From Chytridium lagenaria (lineage: Eukaryota; Chytridiomycota; Chytridiomycetes; Chytridiales; Chytridiaceae), in NCBI GenBank assembly GCA_025449115.1, contig JAHLKC010000060.1:124001-188000 (forward strand): a DNA stretch of 64,000 nt, read 5' to 3'. Below are positions 24,831 through 35,985 of this stretch, in pieces. The position numbers and the translations under genes were made by a program. Under the pieces are notes generated by a model. It was given only the letters and a program-made list of their open reading frames with translations, did no database searches and had not been told where the DNA came from. The first letter of the stretch is position 1; every line of letters begins with the position of its first letter.

Positions 24831-27183
24831 ATGAGAGTCGCTGTCGCTGTGTTTGATTGTGTGGGTGATGATGAGCAAGAGTTGTCCTTTAAAGCGGGAG
24901 ACATTCTTATTGATGGTACTTATTCGTATTCTGTTTTCTACTTCTGTTTCTACTACTATATCTATTCTATCCTGTTCCATCCATCCATCCATCCATCCAT
25001 CCTTGCTCCAAGCAGGAGAGTTGAATGCTAACACATTCTAGTTATCCCCGCTGATGAGGAAGGAGACGACTGGTTTCAAGGACGTATCAAAGGATCCAAC
25101 GTCACTGGACTGTTTTCCAGGCAACTATGTGCAGTTTCAAGAAGAGGTATAGCTTTCATGGCGCAGTCATGCATGCGTGCATGCATGAATCCGTTCTTAG
25201 CTAACCTAAAAAAATATTCATTCACAGGAAACCTCCCCTCCCCCTCTACCACCTCGAGAACCGTCTAAAATGGTCACAACACCCACCATACATCCAGACG
25301 GTACTGTCTACCCTCGTCCCCTCATTCCCGACGAAAACTTTCACACCATTGTCAAACAGATCCAAAAGAAATCATCTACGCAACCCGCATGGCGCTCCTC
25401 GAAAAATCCAACGCCTTTATCCGCACAGGTCGTGAACGCGCTGCATCATCAAGTTCATCAAGTCGTGATTCCTCAACGTCCTCCAGAAAAATCCAACCTA
25501 GTGCTTCGTTCCCTGAAACTCAATCCTCATCTCCATCCTCACCATCATCATGCGCATTCGGTGAATGGATCGCTGTCGAGAAAGACCAGCAACGATTCAA
25601 TCTCAACAACCTCTTCTACGGCAGCGTCTCCCAGATCTGCTCCCCGGAGAATGAATTCACATGATTCAAACATGTTAAACTCCTCCAACACCCCTGCTTT
25701 TTCGTCTCTTCCACCTCCCAAAACTCCTCCAAGACCCGTCGAACCTGTCGTTGCCAAACGTCCGCCTCTTCTCCTTGCGAATCAACATTCGAACCCCCAG
25801 CAATGCCACCACGACCCGACACTCCACCTTCCCACACCCTCTCCCCATCTCTCACTAAAACCAAACCCTTCTTTTCCCCAACCCCATCCTTTTCCCCTGC
25901 CCCAACCACCACCTCCTCCCTCAACCGTCCCCGCGCATCCTCGGACGTCCGACCTGCAACTCCCCCTCCCGCCCCTCCCACGACGAACCCTCCCCCCATC
26001 ATGGGCATCCCAACAGGCTCAATCAAACCCTCCCAACTCAAAACCACTCAACCCGACCCCAACCATCGTGGGTGCTCAACCCAAAACCCTCTGCCCTCAA
26101 ACCGTCCCCATCAGAAGACTTTCGAGCCTCTATCACAACTCCCATGAAATCCATCCAAGAAGGCGAAACCGTCCTTAAACCTTCCCAGATCTTCCGTAAA
26201 CCCTCTGTCGTCTCCGATCCTCGTCCATCATTATCTAAACCCTCAACAACCCCATCCCTCATCTCCCAACACGGTCTCGCGTCAACAGGAAAACCAAAAC
26301 CTTGGGAACTCGAAGCTCAACAACTTGACTCGGACGAAGATACACCCCTCACCTCCACTGCATCGTTGGACCGGAAACCGCGGTACCCACCTTTGACAGA
26401 CGCGTTACCTAAAGCCGCGCCATCATCACCATTCGCTGTCGCTGTCGTTAAAAAACCTGCACCACCGCCGCCGCCTGCTTCTAAACCCGTGGAGATGAAG
26501 GCACGACCAGTTTCCATGATTGCGGCTACGAAAAAAGCCGCCACCGCCACCTCCACCTTCTAAAGGATCGCGGATGAGTACGATGCAACGGAAAGCGCCT
26601 CCGCCTCCACCGACAAAGAAGGCAGCGTTGGGTACGTTGCTGTCCCTTTTTTATCTGGATCTCTCTCTCTTTTTTTTTTTGCTTTTTTTTTTGTTGTTTT
26701 TTACTCCTCTTCTGACCTTTTTTTGAAGCGTGCCCTATACCAAAGGACGCAAAGAGATGGTATGACGACGCGTTTGAGCGGTTTGATGGAGATGGAGACG
26801 GTTTTATGACGGGAACGGAAGTGAGATCTGTGTGGTTGCGATCTCGACTTGATAGCATGAGTTTAGGATTGATATGGTGAGCCTCCATCCTTCCCCCCGT
26901 CTCTGCTTTTCTTTACCCCGCTCTTCAAATATACTTATGGCGCCACCCTTTTTTTTTAAGGTTGTTGGTGGATTCTAGGAGGAGGATGAAGTTGGATAGG
27001 GAGGAGTTTTGGTGAGTCTCTTTTTGAAATTCATACAATGATAAAAGACATTAACGTTTTTTATTCGGGTTTAGCGCTGGAATGCATTTGATTGATGAAC
27101 GGTTGAAAGGGAGAGAGGTGCCTACGCAATTGCCGGTTGAGTTGGAGAGGTACTTGGATGCTGTGCATAATCAAAGACGATAG
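24831..27183 (+). CDS. SH3 / proline-rich / EH-domain adaptor (endocytosis)
   Basis: The ATG at 24831 begins directly with an SH3 domain: MRVAVAVFDCVGDDEQELSF, intron, then VIPADEEGDDWFQGRIKG and a GLFPGNYVQF strand (one extra T at 25113-25116). A long low-complexity region follows, rich in Ser and Pro with many PxxP and poly-Pro runs (PPPLPPRE; KKPPPPPPPSK; RKAPPPPPTKK). The C-terminal EH domain is split over three exons: KRWYDDAFERFDGDGDGFMT (EF-hand loop), LGLIW, LLVDSRRRMKLDREEFW, AGMHLIDERLKGREVPTQLP, ending at 27183. EH domains bind NPF motifs and SH3 domains bind proline ligands. The combination points to clathrin/actin-linked endocytic sites, as in intersectin, Pan1 and Eps15 families, but with a simple SH3-first layout. 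Frame breaks occur at 25115, near 25400, near 25800 and at 26531. Confidence 0.8.
24977..25002 (+). repeat. (CCAT)n microsatellite in intron
   Basis: Six CCAT units inside the first intron of the SH3-EH gene. Confidence 0.85.
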
Positions 27184-28089
27184 AATTATTTTTTTCACTC
27201 TTTTGTGAGCGCCTTTGACGTTTCCCGTGTGCTTTTTTTTTCTTCTAATTATATTTTATTATCGGTTTTCTATTTTGACGTTTTTATCTTATATATCCAC
27301 TGGGCCTTTGTTTAGTTTTTCGCCTCGTGTTTTGTTTCTTGGGGATTCTTTTTATTGCGTGCGGTGTGATTGGCACCTGTCTCTACCCTTATTTTTTTTT
27401 TAGTTTGTAGCGCTTTTCGATGATGTGGTGGAGGGGGATGAATACCATTTTTGAGAACTCTTTTCTTTTTTTTTTTTTTTGGTTTAGTTCGACTTTTTTT
27501 GTTGCTGTCTGTGCCTTTAGTTTGTGTCTAGTTAACTTCTGAAAGACTCGTCGTATTAAACTTTAGATGTGATGGTAAAATAACGTTTGTCGTTTGTGCA
27601 TCGCGTCGAGTATGTGAGCTCGATGGATCCCACTGCTTCACGTAAAAACATATGTGAGGATCGACGGCGTCTTCTCACCACAAATTCAACCCGTCACCAT
27701 CCAAGCACCACGCCAGCACGCGGGGGGGTATCACCATAAAATTTTGTATGTTGCTCACCCACACGTTCTTTCCGTTTCAGAAAATGGTGTTGATGGTGGT
27801 GCCAAAAAAGAAAGAAAGAGGGGTATATAGAGGAGGGCAGCATTTCTTTCCACTTTCACTTCATCGCTCATCGTCGTTACGTTGTTTAGCCCGTCATCCA
27901 TCCATCGTTGACGAGCCTGTAGCGAAAAAAGAACCTCATAGTCCCCTCAATTCCTCTCACTCGACTTACCCATCCCTATCATTACCTTTAGTCACACCTC
28001 GAACCGTGACCTAACCCCCCGCCCCCCTCTCTCAAACGAGCTGGCCTCATCCCCTCACCCATCTTCTTAAAACAACCCATTCCATCAAG
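27184..28089. other. intergenic with promoter of the CDF transporter
   Basis: T-rich 3' flank of the SH3-EH gene, then a TATATAG at 27824-27830 (candidate TATA box) and a C/T-rich leader up to the ATG at 28090. Confidence 0.5.
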
Positions 28090-29869
28090 ATGTTCACAAA
28101 CTTCACCCCGGAATCAAGAATCTACATCATAGGCACGCTCACCCTCGCCTTCTTTTTCCTCGAAATCACCACTGGTCTCTTCACCCATTCCATGGCCCTC
28201 ATTGCAGATTCATTTCACATGGTATCCCCGTACTTTCTTTTTCCTTATCTCAACACCCCTCTTTATCCAGTTATCTGATCTCGCTGCGCTCCTCATCGGA
28301 CTTGTGTCCATGAAGGTAACCCCAGCTTTTTATTTGAATTGACGGTGATTTTTTTCAGTTGGCGAAACAGGGGCAGATGACGTCTACTTTTACGTATGGA
28401 TTTAAGAGGGCAGAGGTTTTGGGGGGTTTTGCGAATGGGGTTTTGTTGATGTCGTTGTGTTTTAGTATTGTTGTGGAGGCGTTGGGGAGGTTGATTGAGC
28501 CTGTTGGTGAGTGTTTTCCTTTTTTCTTTGTTTTGAGGGGGGGATTGGGAAGGAGGGAGACTGCGGTTGGGCGAATTGTTGGTGGTGGTGGTGAAGGGAT
28601 CGCTGTGGAAGGGAGCTTGCACAGGCTACCAAATTGGGAAGTGGTGGGACAGGATTGAATCGGAGATGGGGCCTTTGAAATGGGTTCAGTTGGTGGGCAT
28701 GGAGTTTCTTATTGATTGGGACGACGACGACGGTGATGATGAGTTGCTTTTATTCAAGGGGGATTTAAGCGGGAGAATGGATTCTGATGGTTCACCATGA
28801 TGTACTAATGACCTTGTTCTTGCAGAAATCGATAACCTGAGTATGTGCTTGTTGTTGGAGTTTGTGGATTGACCATGAATATTGTGGGGATGTTGCTTTT
28901 AAAGGTATGTTGTACTTTTTCTTTTCGTGTTAGAGATACCCATGTTTAACACTAAAATCGTCACATCATTACGCGTATTATTCATAGACGACATCATCCA
29001 ACCCCAAGACCACGACCAAGATGACACCTCCTACAACTCTGGCGCAGAACGCGACTCCCTCCTCCCCTCTCCCTCCCTCCAAATCCTCCGACCCTAATCC
29101 CTTCACCGACCCCAAACCCTACGATACATTGAGACCCTCTCCTCCCTCCGATACCCCGCATCTCATCACCATTCCAACCCCAGCACCCACCCCTCGTCCG
29201 CCCCGCAACGCCAACATGCGCGCTCTATTTCCTCCACGCCCTCGGCGATGCGGCGGGGAACGTGGCGGTAATTGCGTCGAGTTTGATTGTGATGTATGTA
29301 AAGGAGGATTGGAAGTTTTATTCGGATCCGGTGCTTTCGTTGTGATTACGGTTATTATTGGGGGACTGCTTTGGAGCTTGTGAAGAGTACTGGAAGGGTT
29401 TTGGTGGAGGGGGTGCCGGAGGGAGTGGATGTTGAGGTGGTGAGACGGGAGGTGGAGGGGGTTGAGGGGGTGAGTTTCTTTTTCTTTTCTTTTTTTTTTT
29501 TCTTCTCTCGTTCACTTTAATTCTCTCGCCATTGATGTTTTCGTTTACTTCAAAAAGGCTTTTTTTTTTTGTGATGAAATTATGGACTAACACGCCTTTA
29601 GGTTTACGAAGCCAAGCATCTCCGCATCTGGGCGCTTAATGAACGCGAAACCATTGCGTCGATCCACTGTTGTACATCCTCACGCGAATGTTTTGAGACG
29701 GTGTCTGTCATTAAAAGGCAGCTTCGGCATTGTGTCGAGGGGTTGAGAGAGTCTACTGTTGAAGTGTCGGTTGTTGAGGAGGGTTTGGGAGGAAGATAGT
29801 GGAGCGACGTTGAGGAGGAGTGAAGAGGGGGAGGAGGATAATGTGCCTTTGTATGCGAGTGGGGAATAG
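28090..29869 (+). CDS. CDF zinc transporter (Zrc1/Cot1-like)
   Basis: A cation diffusion facilitator, typically a Zn2+/H+ antiporter that loads zinc into the vacuole. The reading is MFTNF..., TM1-TM2 with HSMALIADSFHM, intron, LSDLAALLIGLVSMK (the first H-x3-D metal site is H-MLS-D), intron, YGFKRAEVLGGFANGVLL (TM3), intron, PEYVLVVGVCGLTMNIVGML (TM4), intron. A His/Asp-containing loop (DDIIQPQDHDQDD) follows, then ALFLHALGDAAGNVAVI (TM5, second H-x3-D site), FYSDPVLSLVITVIIG (TM6) and the cytosolic domain with KHLRIWALNERETIASIH. The end at 29867-29869 assumes a one-base loss near 29786; otherwise a TAG at 29797 stops it. Other breaks lie at about 28836 (C lost), 29095, 29225 and 29368. Confidence 0.87.
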
Positions 29870-29881
29870 GTAGTGTTTTTT

Positions 29882-29896
29882 TGGGGGGGGGGGGGT
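29882..29896 (+). repeat. poly-G tract
   Basis: About 13 consecutive G residues in the 3' flank of the CDF gene, a site prone to sequencing error. Confidence 0.8.
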
Positions 29897-30262
29897 TTGG
29901 ATGTGGCGTATCCGTAAGGTGTTTAGATGTTGTCACTTATTCGTAAACTTATGAAAACCTCTTGTTGATGTGATTGCTGTGTTGAAGAATAATTTAGGGA
30001 ATTGCGTTGGATGGGAGATGTTGTCCTCAGCTATTATTGTTTTGGTAACCATCGGACGTAGGGTTTAAGGTAGCATCGACAGAATTGTAATCTTCATGGC
30101 AAGCCTGTAGATTTCAGGATGGAGTTGAATGTGGAGAAAAAAAGGGTTGAATGTGGAGAAACAAAGGGCGTGTAGAAGATGGATAGCGCTTGGGTTTTTT
30201 CTGTGGCTGCTGTCTCCTTTTGACATTTTTTTCTGGCCTTACAAAGTGAGCCAGGTATCAAG

Positions 30263-32483
30263 ATGGCACCGCACGAGGAACGCTTAAAAGAGAATTCCTT
30301 CTGGAGCACCTCCATTGGCGTCCTCCTTCAACTTGTTCTCGTCCGTCTCCCCATCCTCTTCACCCTCTTCTTCCTTATCATCTTCACCCACACACCATAC
30401 TGGCAATCCAACACCACAGCTACCGTCTTTATGCAACAAACCCTCACCGCCGCCGTCGGGTTACTCGTCGCCCTCCTTCTCCGAGATTGCGCTTGGATGG
30501 TTCAAGGCGCCATTGCCGCCGCCTGGTCGTTTCGTAAAAAGGGCATGCCCCTTCCCTTTTCTGAAGCGATTCAATTTGGTCATCCGCGCTCATCTTTCAC
30601 ACTTCAGCTGGTTGGATCGATAAAGCCACTGTCCTCATGATCCCCATCCTCTGTGCACTTTTATCCGTCATATATAAATTTGGGATCACGGTACGAGAAG
30701 CGATCAACCTTGGAAAGGGGTGGTTCGAACCAACCTCCTCTCGTATTTTCTGGATCAACGACCCATCTTTCTCGAAAAATGTGTGGATGAATACGCTGCC
30801 TGCAAATCGAAATACCTCGATGAATTCTTTGCCATCAACAAGGACTCGTCCCCTGATTTAGACGATTATAGTTTCATGGATGGTGTTGATGTTGGTCGCC
30901 AGATCTCGTCAACCGCCTATCGTCTGGATATTGGCGACGTACCATCTGTGAATGCGGACTATCGAACGTCGGTTCGAGGTGGGATATCGTATACGCAGTT
31001 TTACATTCAATCCAATATTGATTGTGGTCGAAACGCTTCAACTCCATGGGACTTGGGGTGTTCCTCTGTCATTGGACCCGAGCGACTACCCCCAAGAGAC
31101 TCATCAGGTGACGATGTGCAAAACTTTACGCTCTGCGCGCCATTTGAAAACAGTCGAATGCGTGGGGTCATCACGTTTAAAAACGATTCACTCGACCTTT
31201 CGTGTTTGTTTAACCTCACGTTTAGTCTAAGAAACGTCTCGGCGAGTACGGATCGCTTTACGTGGAAAGTCATCCCCGGACCCGCACTCCCGTTCCCCAC
31301 GCAGAATCTTTGGAACGCGAGAGTCAAGTTTACGCATTTTGTTCCGATCGTGTTGAACTCGTGGATTGATAACATGAGTGGGGATGTTTGTTACGGACAG
31401 GGTCGTGTATGCAAGGGTCTCTCAAAAGCTTATCAACTTGAAATCGGTTCACACCTTATCACCGTGTTTAGTGGTTGGGCATACCAGTTTCTCCAATGGC
31501 ACGAGATCCATTACCTAAAGACGAGGAAGACATTCTCCCCATCCCCGGTCGAGTGATGCTTCAAAACCCCTCTCCGTGGGTCAAAGTCATTGGTCCCGTT
31601 TCCACCCTAAACATGACGACTCGCTCCAACTCGACCGTGATTGTTGGCGTCACCGCGTCCGCCAATATCCTCGTCACGACGTTTGTGACGGTTGAATATT
31701 GGTTATTCGCGTTCTCGGTGTTGGTCGTCATCCAGGTGTGTGCTGCGGCCATCAAGATTTATTTTCGGTGTCATCCACTTGAGAGCGTTGGAGGGCTTGT
31801 GTGGACTTTGAGAAAGGTGGCGCCGGATGTTGCGGAGGATGTGCATGGATTGAAACTGTCAGAGTTGCTTGATGTGACTTGTTCGTTGATGTTGGAGCGG
31901 AGTGATGATGCTGTTATCAGTATTAAAAGGAGGACGAGTGGGAAGGAGAAACGGGTGTCTGTTTCTCAGACTCTTGGGTTTGAACCGGTGATTGTGAATA
32001 AGGAGGGACGGATGAGACCGCATAGTGGTTTTGCGAGCCAGAGCTTTGGTGGGTTGGACAGATGTATGTAAATAAGGAGGACGGACGAGACCGCATAGTA
32101 TTTTTGCGAGTCAAAGTTTGGGGGGGTATGGGCTGAACAGCAAGGCGACAACAGAGTCTCGTGGAGGAGATATGATGGATGCGGTATCACATATGCCAAG
32201 AAGACTTTCAATGCATACGCGGTCTCGAAGTTCGTGGCATCCTGGAACGGGATCGACGTTTGCTTTGACGCCTGTAGATACCATTTCTGTGGGAGAGGCG
32301 TCGTCGTCACGCGCTGTTTTGGGTGGTATTCCGACATCGAGTTTTGTGGATGACCAAGCATTGACATCAACGCAGCACGATCAAGACGGATTTCTGGTGT
32401 CTGAGTCTGTTCTGGAAAAGGGAGAGGACTATAGAGTCGGACAACACGGGAAGCTAATGTCTCCTGTACCAACTGTTTTATAG
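30263..32483 (+). CDS. multi-pass membrane protein with Cys-rich glycosylated ectodomain
   Basis: The ATG at 30263 follows a leader without other starts. Transmembrane segments lie at about residues 16-42 (LVLVRLPILFTLFFLIIF), 60-90 (VGLLVALLLRDCAWMVQG) and after a frame break (VLMIPILCALLSVIYKF). An ectodomain of about 270 residues follows, with many Cys (CVDEYAACKSKYLDEFF; CGRNASTPWDLGC; CYGQGRVCKG) and N-x-S/T sites. A fourth membrane segment is VEYWLFAFSVLVVIQVCAAA. The Ser-rich cytosolic tail (SIKRRTSGKEKRVS) runs to 32483. Frame changes lie at about 30600, 30730, 31475 and 32070. I do not recognise the family; receptor or adhesion roles would fit the layout but are unproven. A decayed copy lies directly downstream. 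Confidence 0.6.
31997..32142 (+). repeat. 74-bp tandem duplication in the membrane protein tail
   Basis: The segment starting AATAAGGAGG at 31997 recurs at 32071 with a few substitutions and one lost base; both copies contain GACCGCATAGT. The period of 74 is not a multiple of three. Confidence 0.85.
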
Positions 32484-32702
32484 TCTCTGTTAGATGTTTG
32501 AACTTTTAACGGTTATCAGTTATTCCTTTGTTGGTTTTTTTTCACGCGGGGGAGACTAGCAGTTTTCCCATAGTTCTTTTATCTTTCTGTTCTTTCATTT
32601 TCTTTATTTTTATCGCCCTCCTGTATATAATACCGTATAATAATAATGCATTTGTGAGGCTCATTTTAAAACTCGGGTTTGTTTTTTTTTCTTCTTAAGC
32701 TT

Positions 32703-33792
32703 AAGGCTCGACGTATCGACCTCACAGACCACTACTCCAGGCACACCCTCTGGAGCAGTGCCTTCGGCGTCACCCTCTAAATTGTCCTGCGCCGTATCCC
32801 TAGCGCCGTCATCCTCCTATTCACCGTTCTCTTTACAAACTCCACAAGGTGGCAAGAGAATCAACTCCGTTTCGGATCAGCCGTCATATGGCAACAAGTC
32901 CTGACGGACTTTGTCAGGCTCCTCATTGCCCTTCTCATCAGGGATGCCGCTTGGATGGTGCAAGGACTGGATCGGAGACGGATTGCGTTTGAAAACTGTA
33001 CTGATGAGTAGGCTTATTGTAAGCAGAAACATCTAGACGAGAATTATGGCGTCAAGCTGTTTGTACCTGACCTTGATGACTACACTTTCATGGATGGTGT
33101 GCAGAGGGGTGGGAGGTCGAATTCATCGGCCACGGCTTAAGAGCTTGAATGTTGGTGATGTGCCGTCTATTTACGGTGCTTTTAAGCTTAGAAGGAGGGT
33201 TTACACGCAGGTTTTCATGCAGTCGCGTATGGACTGTGGTCGAACGTCGGCAAATCCATGAACTTTAGAAGATTGCCTTTAAGTCACTGGTCCTGATCAA
33301 ATACCTGCAAGGGATGGGTAGACCGACATGGATGTGCAGGACTTTCGCATTTGTGCACCTTTCTTACTCGTCACGTTCTTTTGAAAACACCCTCGACCTC
33401 TCTTGCAGATTCAACATCTCGGTATCCTTGAAAAGTATCTGCCACTCGGGATGTTGACACATGGAAAGTCAAACCACTTGAACCAGAGGAAATGACGTGC
33501 TCGGGGCAAACCGAGTGGGATTTCTATACTGGTCACCAACAAGTCTCTCGAGCTATATTTGATAACAACACCGGTACAGCTTGTTACGCTCAAGGATCCG
33601 TCTGCAACGGAAAGAAACAGAAGACAATCAACTACGAGTTGGAGATCGCCTCTCGCGTCATATCCTCGACAATCTGTGCCTCAGTCTCTTCGACTTGTTC
33701 GACTTGAGCGTCGCTATCACTGTGGTTGCTATAACAGGTGCCGCTATCGGTTTCGTCCGAATGACTGAAGTATCCATTTTCGATTTCTTATA
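32703..33792 (+). pseudogene. decayed tandem copy of the membrane protein
   Basis: It aligns with the upstream gene in pieces: RRIDLTDHYSRHTLWSSAFG (N-terminus), LIALLIRDAAWMVQGL (TM2), then a deletion removing TM3. Next come KHLDENYGV and LDDYTFMDGV (compare KYLDEFFAI and LDDYSFMDGV), NVGDVPSIYGAF, QVFMQSRMDCGRT, and CYAQGSVCNGKKQKTINYEL (compare CYGQGRVCKGLSKAYQLEI). In-frame stops (for example TAG at 33009, in DE-stop-AYCK) and several frame changes are spread throughout, and the cytosolic tail is missing. The large deletion makes this a true pseudogene rather than a sequencing artefact. Confidence 0.75.
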
Positions 33793-33858
33793 AGCCTTTT
33801 CACTTTAACATTGAATTTATTTTGTTAATCTACCATAATTCAGACTAGCTCATCGTTA

Positions 33859-35394
33859 TTAGCGCTTTGTGGTAAGAAAGAGCTTGAAATTTTTCCCATT
33901 AAACAGCTTCGCAAGAGCAACCTTCCACTTCTGCTTTTCAGTCTCATTAACTTGCATTTGAGAATCCAAGTTAACTTCCGGTATTTTTCCCGATGATACC
34001 TCAAGCCGTACCAGAGTACCTTCATCAAATCGTTCATTCTTTAAAAAGTTTGACGATGTATCATGATCATGAAGATGCCTCTGCACGTGGCTTCCTAAAG
34101 AAGATGGCTGCCCGTGACTGAAAGAGCTTCCAGCTAATACAATTTTACGTAGATCGCCGGAATCATTAAAGCCCGCGCTATCAATCCTTGGAAGGGCCGT
34201 GAAGCGACGAGGACATGCCGATGGCTTTGACATTTTGATAGGGTTTTGCTTAATTTCTTCGGCCCTGTCGGATGAATCAGAGTCACTGTGCAATGACTGT
34301 CGCACTGTTTCCATGCCTTTGCTTCCGCTTCCTCTCCGCACCGTTCCGTAATTTTTAAAGCTCTGATAGCATCATCTGCCGTATAGTCTGGAGCAAATAA
34401 AGTTGCGTTCGGTTCCTTCAAGGTTGAAATCACTTTCAACGCATTTCCGTGTTAATCGCGCATTCTGAATTCGACATATACGTCGAGCTCTTTGGTGACA
34501 TCATTCTATCAGAGCTCCTTTTTCGAAGTGTCATGTTGGATGTGATGCTTGCGGCTACCTCAGATAAAAATGATGACCTGCTTGATCGAAAATCTCTATC
34601 AAATAAGAAGTTAGACGCAAGTGCTTTTGTTTCCAACAAACTTTAGGAGACGTACCTTGCACTTGCAGGACTCGTTCAAGCCTTTGAGCATCAATCTCCT
34701 TCACAAGTGCATATCCTTCGCACCGGGTACACTTGACCGGCGCTTGAGAGCGCGTAAGGTACCACTCCTCTAGGGCAAGCTTTGGTAGCTCAGATGAATT
34801 ATCGATAGCCATCGACGACGGCTTGGGGAGCATATTCAACCCATCCGAAACGGGGTCGGCTTGAGTTTCTACACTTCCTTCCGAAGTTGAAATAACTAGC
34901 AGTGAGGTTTTTCCGGTCGGTATATCACTGCTACTGGTTTTATGTCCTAACTTAGACGCGATTGTCGTTGCAAAGCTCCCCGAATACAGAGTGACGACTC
35001 GACCTCATAGCTCTTATTGCAGCAATAAGTAGGCGCATATTAACTTACTTTGCAGTGGCTGGAACTAGTCCATGGCGACTAAGAATAGCCTGATCTTGAC
35101 GGCGCAAAGCGTTTCACCTCGGGCAGGCTTGACCTACGACGCGGGTTGAAGTTTCTTCAAGAAAACAGAATAAATTATGTATTGAAGAGACAAGACTTCC
35201 AAGGCTTCAACATCACTTACGGTGGCGGTCCATCGTATCCCATATTGACTAGAATGCAAGAGATTTGAATGGATAACATTTCTGGAAGAATGTGAGGACC
35301 AGCGTAACATGAAAGGTAAGCTTTGCAGGAAGTTATACTCACTTAATTGGGGAAGGGTGAAGCGACGGCCTCTCGCGTCGTTACAAGTTGCCAA
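33859..35394 (-). CDS. cluster family member A (LPRIDSAG motif)
   Basis: The 5' exons read in phase: MATCNDARGRRFTLPQL at 35394, intron, KMLSIQISCILVNMGYDGPP, intron, PSSLPEVKRFAPSRSGYS, then a TAG that would have to be an error or be spliced out. The main body holds a Ser-rich stretch (GKTSLLVISTSEGSVETQAD), CTRCEGYALVKEIDAQRLER, an intron, NATLFAPDYTADDAIRALK (matching the post-module segment of members C and K), a Ser/Asp-rich linker and RFTALPRIDSAGFNDSGDL (34171-34194). It ends with a basic KWKVALAKLFNGKNFKLF tail at 33859. Unlike B, C and D it has no Cys near the end. Joining of the 5' exons to the body is uncertain. Function unknown. Confidence 0.45.
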
Positions 35395-35985
35395 TGTGTA
35401 GAATCCATTATGATTACGTTCTAGACCGAATCCGACGCAGAGGCGAAAGTATTGGCATCAACCCTACGGAACTCAACACCGTATGCCCATTCCTATTTGG
35501 AAGTGGCCTCCTCCATTCCGCGGGTTTTGATCCACTGTTGAGGTTGATTGGATATTTCCAGCCCTCCCACCGGAAACAATGGATATTGCTGCGGCAAAGT
35601 TCACCTTAAGAAAACAATGACTAGCAGGAGACATTAAACTTCACATCGCATCATTGGCTTTTGCAAGTGAGCACAAGTCTGACTCTTCCACCACACACTA
35701 CCAGGTCGATCATTGTTAAGATCGCCATGCACTCAATTTGCAGGATGCCCAAAATCACTACTGGCGAATATTCCGAGTCTCATGAAGACCCCCATGTAAA
35801 AAGGTTGAGGCTGTTTGGGCAGAGGTGCCATTTGACGTAGGTAGCCGTTTGTTGTTGTCGTCACGTCCATGATGTATGGATTTATCTTTTTGTGGTATAT
35901 ACCCTGTACATGCAAGTTTTGGTGGTTAATAATAACTTGTCATGGGAACATTAATGGTTATATTTTCAATTTTCTCTTTTCCGTC
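35395..35985. other. unresolved spacer between divergent genes
   Basis: Frames on both strands (35388-35609 plus; minus-strand 35730-35915) look partly coding but give no domain. It must contain the promoters of gene A (minus) and the PPR gene (plus). Confidence 0.35.

Noticed and set aside
30722..30740. GGTTCGAACC resembling a tRNA T-arm
   Set aside because: It lies within coding sequence (GWFEPTS) and no D-arm, anticodon arm or acceptor stem can be folded around it.
32703..33792. Treating the second membrane-protein copy as a functional gene with sequencing errors
   Set aside because: It lacks a membrane segment and the tail and has in-frame stops not tied to homopolymers, so decay explains it better.
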